Source: Domibacillus enclensis (GTDB taxonomy: Bacteria; Bacillota; Bacilli; Bacillales; Domibacillaceae). From it: a stretch of 64,000 nucleotides of DNA. The notes beneath the pieces are model-generated. The model was not told where the DNA came from, did not search any database, and saw only the letters and a program-made list of their open reading frames with translations. The stretch covers positions 186,001 through 250,000 of the forward strand of contig NZ_FTLX01000006.1 of assembly GCF_900156125.1 (NCBI RefSeq), in the 5' to 3' direction. A program made the position numbers and the translations under genes. Positions 43,509 to 50,909 of the stretch are shown here, piece after piece (within the stretch, counting starts at the first letter, position 1; the number at the start of each line of letters is the position of its first letter).

Positions 43509-44902
43509 CACAGATACACCTCCTGATCAAACGGATCGCCAGCTTTTTGGTCCGGCGCCGCTTCGTGATGCTCGACGCCTTTTTTAATTTCACGAATAAA
43601 TAAATACACAAGCACGATCGCTAAAATAAGATAGGCTCCTGAAAAAGCGATGAGTGACAGCAGCAGGCTCGCTGTGCTGACGTTCGGCGAGATGGAGGCA
43701 GAGGTTGTCATCAAGCCGAAGACCGTCCATGGCTGGCGGCCAACCTCTGTCATAATCCAGCCGGCTGAATTGGCGATAAACGGAAACGAAATAAGCGCGA
43801 CCATCGCCCGCAAAAACCATTTTTGCTGTGCCAATGTTTCTCTGTAGCTGAAATAAAGACCTAGCAAGGAAGCGAAAATCATGACCATGCCGGCGCCGAC
43901 CATAATTCGGAAGCTCCAGAACGTTGTTTTCACCGGCGGGATGTAGTTGCCTTCTCCATACGTTGCTTCGTATTCTGCCTGAAGTGTCTTCATGCCGGGA
44001 ACATCCCCCTGGAACTTTTCATATGCCAGGTAGCTGAGCGCAAATGGAATGTTGATCTCGAATGAATTTTCCTGATTTTCGCTGTCGATCCATGCAAAGG
44101 CTGTCCAGGCAGCCGGGTCGCCGCTGTCCTCCCAGAGCGCTTCACTGGCGGCCATCTTCATCGGCTGTGATTCCATTAAATGCTTTGCCTGCGCGTGGCC
44201 GCTGAAGGCAATTGCCAGACCCGAGATAAGCGCAACGGTCATCGCCAGATTAAAGGATTTTTTAAACAAATCAACTTCCTGGCCTTTCAGTATTTTAAAT
44301 GCACTGACACCGCCGATAAAAAAAGCACCGGTCGCCAGTGCACCGAAGATGACGTGTGGAAATTCCACCGCCAGCTGCGGATTTGTCAACAGGGCGAAGA
44401 AGTCGTTCATTTCCGCACGGCCGTTGTTCATGACAAACCCGACCGGCTCCTGCATAAAGGAATTCGCAGCTAAAATCCAAAGAGCGGACATCATCGTGCC
44501 GAGTGAAACAAGCCAGATGCAGGCAAGATGCACTTTCGGCGACAGCCGATCCCAGCCGAAAATCCACAGTCCGATAAAGGTTGATTCCATAAAAAAAGCA
44601 AGCAGCGCTTCAATGGCAAGCGGAGCGCCGAATACATCCCCGACAAACCGGGAATAGTCCGACCAGTTCATGCCGAATTGAAACTCTTGAATAATGCCGG
44701 TGACGACCCCGACGGCGAAGTTAATTAAAAACAAATGCCCCCAGAACTTGGCCAGCTTTTTGTATCGCTCGTCTCCTTTTAACACGTAATGGGTTTCCAT
44801 GAGTGCGACTAAAAACACGAGCCCGATGGAAAGCGGCACAAATAAAAAATGAAAAATAGTCGTTGATCCGAATTGAAGTCTTGCTAAGAACAGCTCATCC
44901 AC
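43508..44902 (-). CDS. cydA: Cytochrome bd quinol oxidase subunit I
   Basis: A 464-residue haem-bearing subunit. The N-terminal His in TTIFHFLFVPLSIG (haem b595 side), His in VEFPHVIFGALATGAF and Met in SFRIMVGAGMVM (haem b558 ligands), plus the quinol-site GHAQAKHLMESQPMKMAASEALWE are all visible. The Q-loop is short, as in Firmicutes enzymes. It oxidises menaquinol and reduces oxygen to water. It is the first gene of cydABDC on the minus strand; Rex operators lie at 44949 and 45040. Confidence 0.96.
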   Translation of the reverse strand: MDELFLARLQFGSTTIFHFLFVPLSIGLVFLVALMETHYVLKGDERYKKLAKFWGHLFLINFAVGVVTGIIQEFQFGMNWSDYSRFVGDVFGAPLAIEALLAFFMESTFIGLWIFGWDRLSPKVHLACIWLVSLGTMMSALWILAANSFMQEPVGFVMNNGRAEMNDFFALLTNPQLAVEFPHVIFGALATGAFFIGGVSAFKILKGQEVDLFKKSFNLAMTVALISGLAIAFSGHAQAKHLMESQPMKMAASEALWEDSGDPAAWTAFAWIDSENQENSFEINIPFALSYLAYEKFQGDVPGMKTLQAEYEATYGEGNYIPPVKTTFWSFRIMVGAGMVMIFASLLGLYFSYRETLAQQKWFLRAMVALISFPFIANSAGWIMTEVGRQPWTVFGLMTTSASISPNVSTASLLLSLIAFSGAYLILAIVLVYLFIREIKKGVEHHEAAPDQKAGDPFDQEVYL

Positions 44903-44948
44903 TTGCTAAATCCCCTTTCTCCTATTCACACAGTGAAAATATACTTTA

Positions 44949-44966
44949 TTGTGAAATTATTCACAA
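44949..44966. promoter_or_regulatory. Rex operator 1 upstream of cydA
   Basis: TTGTGAAATTATTCACAA is a perfect match to the Rex (YdiH) consensus TTGTGAAATNNTTCACAA. Rex leaves the DNA when NADH/NAD+ rises, which opens cydABDC at low oxygen. It lies 47 bp upstream of the cydA start. Confidence 0.88.
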
Positions 44967-45039
44967 ACTTTATCTAACTGTAAATTTACAACGTTTAAAG
45001 CGAGAAATCTAGATTAAATAGGAAGAGATTTTGAATGGT

Positions 45040-45057
45040 TTGTGACAATTTTCACGA
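45040..45057. promoter_or_regulatory. Rex-like operator 2 upstream of cydA
   Basis: TTGTGACAATTTTCACGA shares the TTGTGA and TTCAC halves of the Rex box with a few mismatches. The B. subtilis cydA promoter also has several Rex sites. It lies between cydA and the divergent acetyltransferase gene, about 140 bp from cydA. Confidence 0.6.
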
Positions 45058-45142
45058 GTTGGAGAAAAGAAAGTAAATTCTGAAATTTTAAATGAAAACG
45101 TGTATAATCGGTGTACGAACATGGTTAAAGGGGGGCTTTGCG

Positions 45143-45598
45143 ATGATTGAACGGCTGCATCACAGGGAAGAAGCGACGGCAGCAGAAATACTGGCGCTGC
45201 AGATTCCCGCTTATAAAGTGGAGGCGTCATTGATCGGCTTTGACGGGATTCCACATTTGTCTGATACGGTAGAGATGATTAAAAAAAGCGATGAAACGTT
45301 TATCGGCTTTTTAACAGACGGAGAATTATGCGGGTTTCTTTCGTTCAAGGATGAAAACGGCACCGCGTTTATCCACCGTCTCGTTGTTCATCCCGGTCAT
45401 TTCCATGAAGGAATCGCATCCCGGCTGATCACGTATTTTCTTCAGGAGGAATCGGAGGGGCGTGACGTAAAGGTGACCACCGGTGCAAAAAATGAGCCGG
45501 CGCGTAATTTATATAAAAAGTTTGGATTTGAAGAAATGGACACTTTTTCACCGGAATCAGGCGTTGATCTCGTTCTGTTAGAAAAAAGTCATAATTAA
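45143..45598 (+). CDS. GNAT-family N-acetyltransferase
   Basis: A 151-residue GNAT protein. The acetyl-CoA motif HRLVVHPGHFHEGIASRLITYF is clear (motif A, V-x-P followed by Q/R-x-x-G-x-G/A-like HEGIAS), and the end NEPARNLYKKFGFEEMD is the usual motif B. The substrate is unknown. ATG at 45143 follows AAAGGGGGGCTTTGCG; the ATG at 45092 lacks a ribosome site and overlaps a TATAAT-type promoter box at about 45101. Divergent from cydA. Confidence 0.85.
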   Translation: MIERLHHREEATAAEILALQIPAYKVEASLIGFDGIPHLSDTVEMIKKSDETFIGFLTDGELCGFLSFKDENGTAFIHRLVVHPGHFHEGIASRLITYFLQEESEGRDVKVTTGAKNEPARNLYKKFGFEEMDTFSPESGVDLVLLEKSHN

Positions 45599-45682
45599 AA
45601 GCATATTGTTCGTATTTTCACAATGAAATAGTGTAAAATAAAGCCGTATGAAATCTTTATGACCAGAAAGGCTGGAAGATAG

Positions 45683-46267
45683 ATGTCTTTAACAAATCAT
45701 GGAACAATCCCTGTTGCTGTTTCCGCACGCCACGTGCATTTGTCTCAGGAACATTTAGAAATTTTATTCGGAGCAGGACACGAGCTGACGAAGCGCGCTG
45801 ACCTGTCTCAGCCAGGCCAATTTGCGGCGGAAGAAACCGTCACAATTGCCGGCAAAAAAAGTGAAATCGCCCGCGTTCGTGTTCTCGGACCGTGCCGTCC
45901 TGCTACACAAGTAGAAGTAAGCTGGACCGACGCAATGAAGCTGGGCGTTCGCCCGCCGCTTCGCGAATCAGGTGACATTAAAGGATCAGAAGCGGTTACG
46001 ATCACTGGACCTGCCGGCACAATTGAGCTTGAAGAAGGCTTGATTATTGCACAGGCACACGTTCACATGACAACAGCTGATGCAAAAGAATTCAACGTTG
46101 AAAACGGCCAGATCGTGACAGTTGAAGTGGGCGGCGATCGTCCTGTTGCATTCCGTAACGTAGTCATCCGTGTATCAGACAGTTACGCGCTTGAAATGCA
46201 CATTGATACAGATGAAGCCAATGCCGGCTTTATTTCTCAAGGTGCAAAAGGCGATATTTGGGCGTAA
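45683..46267 (+). CDS. Stand-alone PduL-type phosphate acyltransferase (no targeting peptide)
   Basis: A 194-residue PduL, closely similar to residues 28-215 of the microcompartment copy (36518): VSARHVHLSQEHLEILFGAG, RVRVLGPCRPATQVEVSWTD, IAQAHVHM and HIDTDEANAGF, with all zinc His residues. It lacks both the N-terminal amphipathic helix and the C-terminal extra module, so it should be cytosolic. It could convert acetyl phosphate leaving the compartment or fermentation intermediates back to acetyl-CoA. ATG at 45683 follows AGAAAGGCTGGAAGATAG. It is a single gene closed by a terminator at 46283. Confidence 0.92.
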   Translation: MSLTNHGTIPVAVSARHVHLSQEHLEILFGAGHELTKRADLSQPGQFAAEETVTIAGKKSEIARVRVLGPCRPATQVEVSWTDAMKLGVRPPLRESGDIKGSEAVTITGPAGTIELEEGLIIAQAHVHMTTADAKEFNVENGQIVTVEVGGDRPVAFRNVVIRVSDSYALEMHIDTDEANAGFISQGAKGDIWA

Positions 46268-46282
46268 TTTTGCTTGAATGAG

Positions 46283-46312
46283 GGCTCTTCCATTGCGGAA
46301 GAGTCTTTTTTT
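46283..46312 (+). terminator. Terminator after the second PduL gene
   Basis: CTCTTCC / GGAAGAG stem extended by two further pairs, followed by seven T residues. Confidence 0.85.
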
Positions 46313-46352
46313 GTGCTGCTAGTGGCCGGGCGAACGCCGGTATAGTTGAAAT

Positions 46353-46462
46353 AGCGCTGATAAAACAAAGCTAGCGCCGATAAATCCCCCGAATCGCTGA
46401 TATAGAGCAGGGCATCGCCGATATCCTATTTTACCGGCGTTAGCGCCCTAGTTATCAGCGAT
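46353..46462. repeat. Degenerate 20-bp periodic repeat in an intergenic region
   Basis: Four units carry the core (A/T)CGC(T/C)GATA at 46353, 46373, 46393 and 46414, that is, with periods 20, 20 and 21 bp. The next sequence (TTATCAGCGATAA at about 46452) is an inverted version of the same core. Outside the 10-bp core the units differ. No gene is seen in 46313-46581. Function unknown; similar iterated GCGCCGATA-like motifs occur between genes in some Bacillaceae, as far as I recall. Confidence 0.65.
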
Positions 46463-46581
46463 AATCAGAAAATATCAGCCGTCAGTGGAAATGAAACACA
46501 AACCGTGCATATATGTAACGTGTGTGCTGTCAAATGCTTAATTGTCGAGCAAAGCGGGAAAAACAGTATAGGGGTGAACAG

Positions 46582-47397
46582 ATGAAGATAACGAAACAAA
46601 TGCTGGTCCGCTTTTTCGGGGAGCGATTTTATGACCAGGCAGCGCAGACTGCTTATTACCTGCTCCTATCGGCCATTCCATTTATCATTTTTATGCTTTC
46701 ATTAATCAGCTTTTTCCCGATTGATCAGCAGGCCATTCTGGATTTCGCACGGCCCTATGCGCCGGGCGAATCGTTTGATTTGATCGAAGAAAATGTGAAT
46801 GCCGTGTTGTCTGCCGGGAAAGGACAGGTGCTATCCCTCAGCCTCGTGTCCACGTTCTGGCTGTCGTCCATGGCGGTGCAGTCGCTCGGGCGGTCGTTAA
46901 ATGACGCAAACGGAATTGAGCGTGATCTGCCTTTCTGGAAAGGGCTGCTGCGCGATTTCGGTGTGACGTTGATCTTTATGATTATGGTGCCGCTATCTCT
47001 CGTCATTCCTCTGCTCGAAAAAGTGCTGCGCTGGATCGTGGCTCAGTCTGACACGATTGAGCACTGGTCGGGATGGCTTGATATTTGGCCGGCTGCCCAG
47101 TGGGGAATCGGCTCGCTGTTTTTGCTTCTGTTTTTTATTGCTTTTTATAAAATTCTGCCGAACGAACGCCAAACCGTTCGCTTTGTGCTGCCGGGGGCTA
47201 TATTTGCCGCACTCGGCTGGCAGGTTGTTTCCTGGCTGTTTGGCACATATGCGTCCGCCTTCAGCTATACACGGCTCTACGGCCAGCTGTCGGGGATCAT
47301 CGTTCTCGTTCTCTGGTTTTATTTAACAGCGGTCGTGATCTTGCTCGGTGGTTTGCTGAATGCTGAAAAAGCACGGAAGGAAGAAAGAACTCATTGA
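46582..47397 (+). CDS. YihY/BrkB-family membrane protein
   Basis: A 271-residue membrane protein with about six helices. RFFGERFYDQAAQTAYYLLLSAIPFIIFML at the start and YGQLSGIIVLVLWFYLTAVVILLGGLLNAE at the end are diagnostic for the YihY/virulence factor BrkB family. The name ribonuclease BN for this family is a historical mistake. Its molecular role is unknown; some members affect envelope or ion balance. ATG at 46582 behind TAGGGGTGAACAG; the frame extends to 46522 without a ribosome site. Confidence 0.87.
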   Translation: MKITKQMLVRFFGERFYDQAAQTAYYLLLSAIPFIIFMLSLISFFPIDQQAILDFARPYAPGESFDLIEENVNAVLSAGKGQVLSLSLVSTFWLSSMAVQSLGRSLNDANGIERDLPFWKGLLRDFGVTLIFMIMVPLSLVIPLLEKVLRWIVAQSDTIEHWSGWLDIWPAAQWGIGSLFLLLFFIAFYKILPNERQTVRFVLPGAIFAALGWQVVSWLFGTYASAFSYTRLYGQLSGIIVLVLWFYLTAVVILLGGLLNAEKARKEERTH

Positions 47398-47408
47398 ATG
47401 GAAGACAC

Positions 47409-47456
47409 AGCCGAACAACTATGCGAACCGTCGCAGTTGTCCGGCTTTTCTTTTTT
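47409..47456 (+). terminator. Terminator after the YihY gene
   Basis: AGCCG-A-ACAACT (47409-47420) with AGTTGT-C-CGGCT (47435-47446) and a T-rich tail. The following 150 bp up to the next gene hold only its presumed promoter. Confidence 0.82.
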
Positions 47457-47614
47457 CCACAGATGCGTTAATGTGCTCCGGACAGTGGGTCTAGCTGTCG
47501 GTGCAAGCGCTTCTTCGATATAATAAAGCCATAAGAAATCGATTGTACCATTCGTTTAAAGCGGCTTTGGCCTGGAGAGGAACACCATACTGACAGACAG
47601 AGAGGATGATGGAT

Positions 47615-48124
47615 ATGGGCAGAAGTGTGCTTTATATTGCAGCAAGCCTGGATGGATATATTGCCAGAAAAGACGGATCAGTCGACTGGCTGGACGATGT
47701 ACATGGAGACGGCACGGACAATGGCTATCTCGCTTTTTATGAAACGGTTGATTCTCTCCTGATGGGTCGCGGCACGTACGAAAAAGTGCTTGAGTTGACG
47801 GATGACTTCCCGTACTCGGGGAAAAAATGCGTGGTCCTTTCGCACACGATGAAGGGCAAAACTGAGCAAGTAGTGTTTACAGATGAACCGCTCCCCGCCA
47901 TTTTAGCAAAAATGGACGGCACGGTCTGGGTTGTCGGCGGCGGTCAGGTCGTCAAGGAATGCCTTGCACACAACTTGCTGGACGAGGTATACATCGCGGT
48001 TATTCCGAAAGTATTGGGCGGCGGCATCCCGCTGTTCCCGCCAGGATCAGAAGCAGCCTTCACGCTGGTTGACGTTGAAAAAATCGGTGATATTGTCTCC
48101 ATTCATTACAAACGAAAGGACTGA
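47615..48124 (+). CDS. RibD C-terminal / dihydrofolate reductase-fold protein
   Basis: A 169-residue protein of the DHFR-like RibD_C family (YyaP/YwjB-like). Motifs: LYIAASLDGYIARKDGSVDWL, LLMGRGTYEKVLEL, VWVVGGGQVVKECLAHNLLDE and ILxIxP-like AVIPKVLGGGIPLFP, giving an NADPH-binding fold. The reaction is not known; true folate reductases have other active-site residues. Of three near-by ATGs, 47615 is chosen because AGAGAGG lies 9 bp upstream. It is 4 bp from the next gene, so they form an operon. Confidence 0.85.
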   Translation: MGRSVLYIAASLDGYIARKDGSVDWLDDVHGDGTDNGYLAFYETVDSLLMGRGTYEKVLELTDDFPYSGKKCVVLSHTMKGKTEQVVFTDEPLPAILAKMDGTVWVVGGGQVVKECLAHNLLDEVYIAVIPKVLGGGIPLFPPGSEAAFTLVDVEKIGDIVSIHYKRKD

Positions 48125-48128
48125 CACG

Positions 48129-49130
48129 ATGGCGAAAAAATGGCTGGCAGGACTGTTATTGCTGACGGGCTGCGGTGTTCAGGAGCCGGAGCAGCCGGAA
48201 AGCGAGCGAATTCAGTCAGAAGCAGAAAACCTGGACGTTCCGTGGTCCATCGAGCAGCATGAAGACACCTTTTATATTTCCGAACGGCCCGGAACGATTG
48301 CCGAAATAGAGAATGGCGAGGTCGAGCATCAGTCGGTTCGCCTGGAGGAGCCGTTATCCGATGCGGCGGAAGCAGGATTGCTCGGCTTTGTACTGAAGCC
48401 GGACTTTGACCAATCCAGCGAGGCGTATGCTTATTACACGTACGATCAAGAGGGTGAGCCTGTTAACCGGATTGTGACGCTGGAGCTGAATGGGGACTAT
48501 TGGCGCGAAACAGAAACGGTCCTGGACGGCATTCCGTCCGGAAATGTTCACCACGGCGGCCGGCTGGAGATCGGGCCGGATGACGCACTGTACGCAACGA
48601 TTGGTGATGCCTCAGACCCGGAGATTGCTCAGGACCCGGATTCTTTCAACGGGAAAATCGTGCGGATGGATGAAGCCGGTGAGATGTCAATCTTCAGCCT
48701 TGGCCACCGCAACCCGCAAGGCATCGCCTGGTCAGAAGCTGGAACAATGTACGCATCCGAGCATGGACAGTCGGCAAACGATGAAATTAATGTGATTGAA
48801 GAAGGCCGCAATTACGGCTGGCCTGATATCGAAGGAACCGAGGAAGCAGAAGGGCTTACAGCGCCGCTTGCCACGTCCGGCGCTGATGAAACGTGGGCAC
48901 CGTCCGGCATGGTCTGGCATCAGGGTGAGTTGTATGCTGCGTCCCTGCGCGGTGAAGCTGTCTTGAAAATCGATCCCGAAACAGGCGATGTGACGAAGGA
49001 AATCGAAGGCTACGGACGCATCCGCGATGTGTTTTCCGACGGGGACAGCCTGTACTTCGTGACGAATAATACCGACGGGCGTGGCAACCCGGCAGAAGGT
49101 GACGACAAGCTGTACCGGATCGCTGAATAG
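48129..49130 (+). CDS. PQQ-type sugar dehydrogenase-like beta-propeller lipoprotein
   Basis: A 333-residue secreted protein. Residues 1-15 end in LLLLTGC, a lipobox, so it is likely anchored to the outer face of the membrane. The rest is a six-bladed beta-propeller of the soluble aldose (glucose/sorbosone) dehydrogenase family: DVPWSIEQHEDTFYISERPG, NVHHGGRLEIGPDDALYATIGD, LGHRNPQGIAW, ASEHGQSANDEINVIEEGRNYGWP. The catalytic His (HHGG), Arg (GHRNPQG) and calcium-site motif are kept, so a PQQ-dependent sugar oxidation is possible; whether this host makes PQQ is unknown. ATG at 48129; ribosome site AAAGGA overlaps the upstream stop. Confidence 0.87.
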   Translation: MAKKWLAGLLLLTGCGVQEPEQPESERIQSEAENLDVPWSIEQHEDTFYISERPGTIAEIENGEVEHQSVRLEEPLSDAAEAGLLGFVLKPDFDQSSEAYAYYTYDQEGEPVNRIVTLELNGDYWRETETVLDGIPSGNVHHGGRLEIGPDDALYATIGDASDPEIAQDPDSFNGKIVRMDEAGEMSIFSLGHRNPQGIAWSEAGTMYASEHGQSANDEINVIEEGRNYGWPDIEGTEEAEGLTAPLATSGADETWAPSGMVWHQGELYAASLRGEAVLKIDPETGDVTKEIEGYGRIRDVFSDGDSLYFVTNNTDGRGNPAEGDDKLYRIAE

Positions 49131-49198
49131 CGCAGGCAGAATAGTTGCAGGACACACATTTTCCTCCTACTCTTAAAGAAAAGAAGGAGTGGGGAAAA

Positions 49199-49894
49199 AT
49201 GAAAGTAGAAATCTGGTCCGATTTTGCCTGCCCGTTTTGCTACATCGGCAAGCGGCGGTTTGAACAGGCAGCATCCGCATTTGGTGAAAAGGTTCAAGTG
49301 GAGTTCCGCAGCTTTGAGCTGGACGCAAATGCTCCGTTTAAGGCAGAGGAAGATATTCATACACTGTTGGCGAAAAAATACGGCATGACCCGTGACAAAG
49401 CAAAGGCGATGAACGATCAGCTGGCAGCTCAGGCGAAGGAGGCCGGTCTCGTCTTTCATATGGATACCATTATTTCCGCCAATACGCACGATGCGCACCG
49501 TCTGTCGCATTTGGCAAAGGAAAAAGGCAAAATGAACGAATTTACAGAACGAGTGCTGAAGGCGTATTTCACTGATTCTGACCATGTAGCCGATCAAACG
49601 CTGCTCGTTCATTGGGCAGAAGAAGCCGGGCTGTCCAAAGAAGAGGCACAAGCCGTATTAGATAGTCGGAAATACAGCGACAGTGTCCGGGCTGACCAGG
49701 AGGAAGCGCGTGAGATTGGCGTGGAAGGAGTGCCGTTTTTCGTTTTTAATGATAAATATGCGGTGTCCGGCGCTCAGTCAGTCGAGTCGTTTACACAGAT
49801 TCTTGAAAAAGTAGCAGCGGATGAAAAAGTCTCTGCTGAAAAAACAGAATGGTGCCAGGAAGATGACTGTACGGGTGTTGACAGTGAGGACTGA
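49199..49894 (+). CDS. DsbA-family oxidoreductase (FrnE-like)
   Basis: A 231-residue cytoplasmic thioredoxin-fold protein with an inserted helical domain. KVEIWSDFACPFCYIGKRRFE holds the redox motif CPFC, and GVEGVPFFVFNDKYAVSGAQ near residue 180 is the cis-Pro loop of the family. There is no signal peptide, so it is not the extracytoplasmic thiol oxidase but FrnE-like. The C terminus has an additional CxxxDC (WCQEDDCTG). ATG at 49199 behind AAGAAGGAGTGGGGAAAA; the TTG at 49145 has no ribosome site. Confidence 0.88.
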   Translation: MKVEIWSDFACPFCYIGKRRFEQAASAFGEKVQVEFRSFELDANAPFKAEEDIHTLLAKKYGMTRDKAKAMNDQLAAQAKEAGLVFHMDTIISANTHDAHRLSHLAKEKGKMNEFTERVLKAYFTDSDHVADQTLLVHWAEEAGLSKEEAQAVLDSRKYSDSVRADQEEAREIGVEGVPFFVFNDKYAVSGAQSVESFTQILEKVAADEKVSAEKTEWCQEDDCTGVDSED

Positions 49895-49909
49895 GTATGG
49901 TAAAAAAGT

Positions 49910-49923
49910 AGTAACCGTTTACA
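49910..49923 (+). promoter_or_regulatory. Probable cre site before licT
   Basis: AGTAACCGTTTACA matches the cre consensus TGNAARCGNWWWCA except at positions 1 and 6. It sits just upstream of the RAT/terminator leader, as expected for a gene under both CcpA and PTS control. Confidence 0.45.
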
Positions 49924-49937
49924 AGCGAACGTGAATC

Positions 49938-50015
49938 AGGGTTGTTACTGGTAAGCAGGCAAAACCTGAATTTGTGCTGGGTGTTTTTTACCCGTGGGCA
50001 AATTCAGGTTTTTTT
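49938..50015 (+). promoter_or_regulatory. Ribonucleic antiterminator (RAT) and overlapping terminator before licT
   Basis: GGGTTGTTACTGGTAAGCAGG with CAAAACC (49939-49966) closely matches the RAT sequence bound by LicT/SacY-type proteins (GGATTGTTACTG...GCAGGCAAAACC). Its 3' end overlaps a terminator: AACCTGAATTTG (49963-49974) pairs with CAAATTCAGGTT (49999-50010), followed by T residues. The gene therefore controls its own expression by antitermination. Confidence 0.88.
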
Positions 50016-50048
50016 GTTTCCAATAAGGCGGAGGTGTAGGAAGATCCG

Positions 50049-50909
50049 ATGGAAATCAAAAAGGTTTTTAACAATAATGTTGTGCTGACACAAAATGAAG
50101 CAGGACAAGAAATGGTCGTCATGGGAAGAGGCCTTGCTTTTCAAAAAAAAGCGGGGGAAACGATAGAATCAAGTAAAATTGAAAAAACGTTTGTTCTCGA
50201 TAATCACGGCGTATCAGATAAAATCGGCGAACTGCTCCGGGAAGTGCCAGAAGAATACTTGACCATCGCAGACAGAATCATTTCAATGGCGAAAAAAAGC
50301 CTTGGATCAGGCATGGATGATTATGTGTATGTCGCGCTCATGGACCATATCAGCTTCGCAGTGACGCGCCATAAGCAAGGAATGGTTCTTCGCAACGCCC
50401 TGATCTGGGAAATTAAAAAGTATTATAAGGAAGAATTTCAAATTGGCTTAAAGGCACTGGATATTATTGAAGAAGAAGCCGGCATCCGGATGGAAGAGGA
50501 TGAAGCAGCATCGATCGCGCTTCACCTCGTGAACAGCCGGGTCTCCGGCGAAGGGCTGGATTCAGCCGTTCAAATTGTCAAAGTCGTCAATGATACGTTA
50601 AATATTGTGAAATATCATTATAAAATGGAAATTGATGAAACTTCGATTAATTATGAGCGTTTTCTAACCCATCTTCGCTTTTTTGCCATTCGCCTTGTCC
50701 GCCGGGAAAAGACAGACAGCGTTCCTGGTGATGACTTTATGTTTACACAGGTTCAGTCGCGCTATCCGGATGCCTTTGCCTGCAGCGAAAAAGTTGCATC
50801 TTATGTGGAGAAAACGTTCAACTGGCCGATTTCAACAGATGAAAAGGTGTATTTGACCGTTCATATTCACCGCGTCACGTCGAGACAGGAATTAAACCGG
50901 CAGGGCTGA
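50049..50909 (+). CDS. licT: LicT-type PRD-containing transcription antiterminator
   Basis: A 286-residue BglG/LicT-family protein. Residues 1-56 are the RNA-binding CAT domain (MEIKKVFNNNVVLTQNEAGQ, GRGLAFQKKAGE); then PRD1 (about 65-170, with His in LMDHISFAVTRHKQG) and PRD2 (about 175-280, with His in THLRFFAIRL and YLTVHIHR). Phosphorylation of the PRD histidines by the PTS sets activity. The leader RAT at 49938 shows that it is autoregulated. Unusually no PTS permease or glucosidase gene follows; the next gene is on the other strand. ATG at 50049 behind AAGGCGGAGGTGTAGGAAGATCCG. Confidence 0.92.
   Translation: MEIKKVFNNNVVLTQNEAGQEMVVMGRGLAFQKKAGETIESSKIEKTFVLDNHGVSDKIGELLREVPEEYLTIADRIISMAKKSLGSGMDDYVYVALMDHISFAVTRHKQGMVLRNALIWEIKKYYKEEFQIGLKALDIIEEEAGIRMEEDEAASIALHLVNSRVSGEGLDSAVQIVKVVNDTLNIVKYHYKMEIDETSINYERFLTHLRFFAIRLVRREKTDSVPGDDFMFTQVQSRYPDAFACSEKVASYVEKTFNWPISTDEKVYLTVHIHRVTSRQELNRQG

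Noticed and set aside
46353-46462. Short regularly spaced repeats as a possible CRISPR array
   Set aside because: Repeat core is only about 10 bp, degenerate, with 10-bp gaps; no cas gene and no spacers of proper length.
46582-47397. Annotation as ribonuclease BN
   Set aside because: The YihY/BrkB family carried this name by error; no nuclease motif is present.
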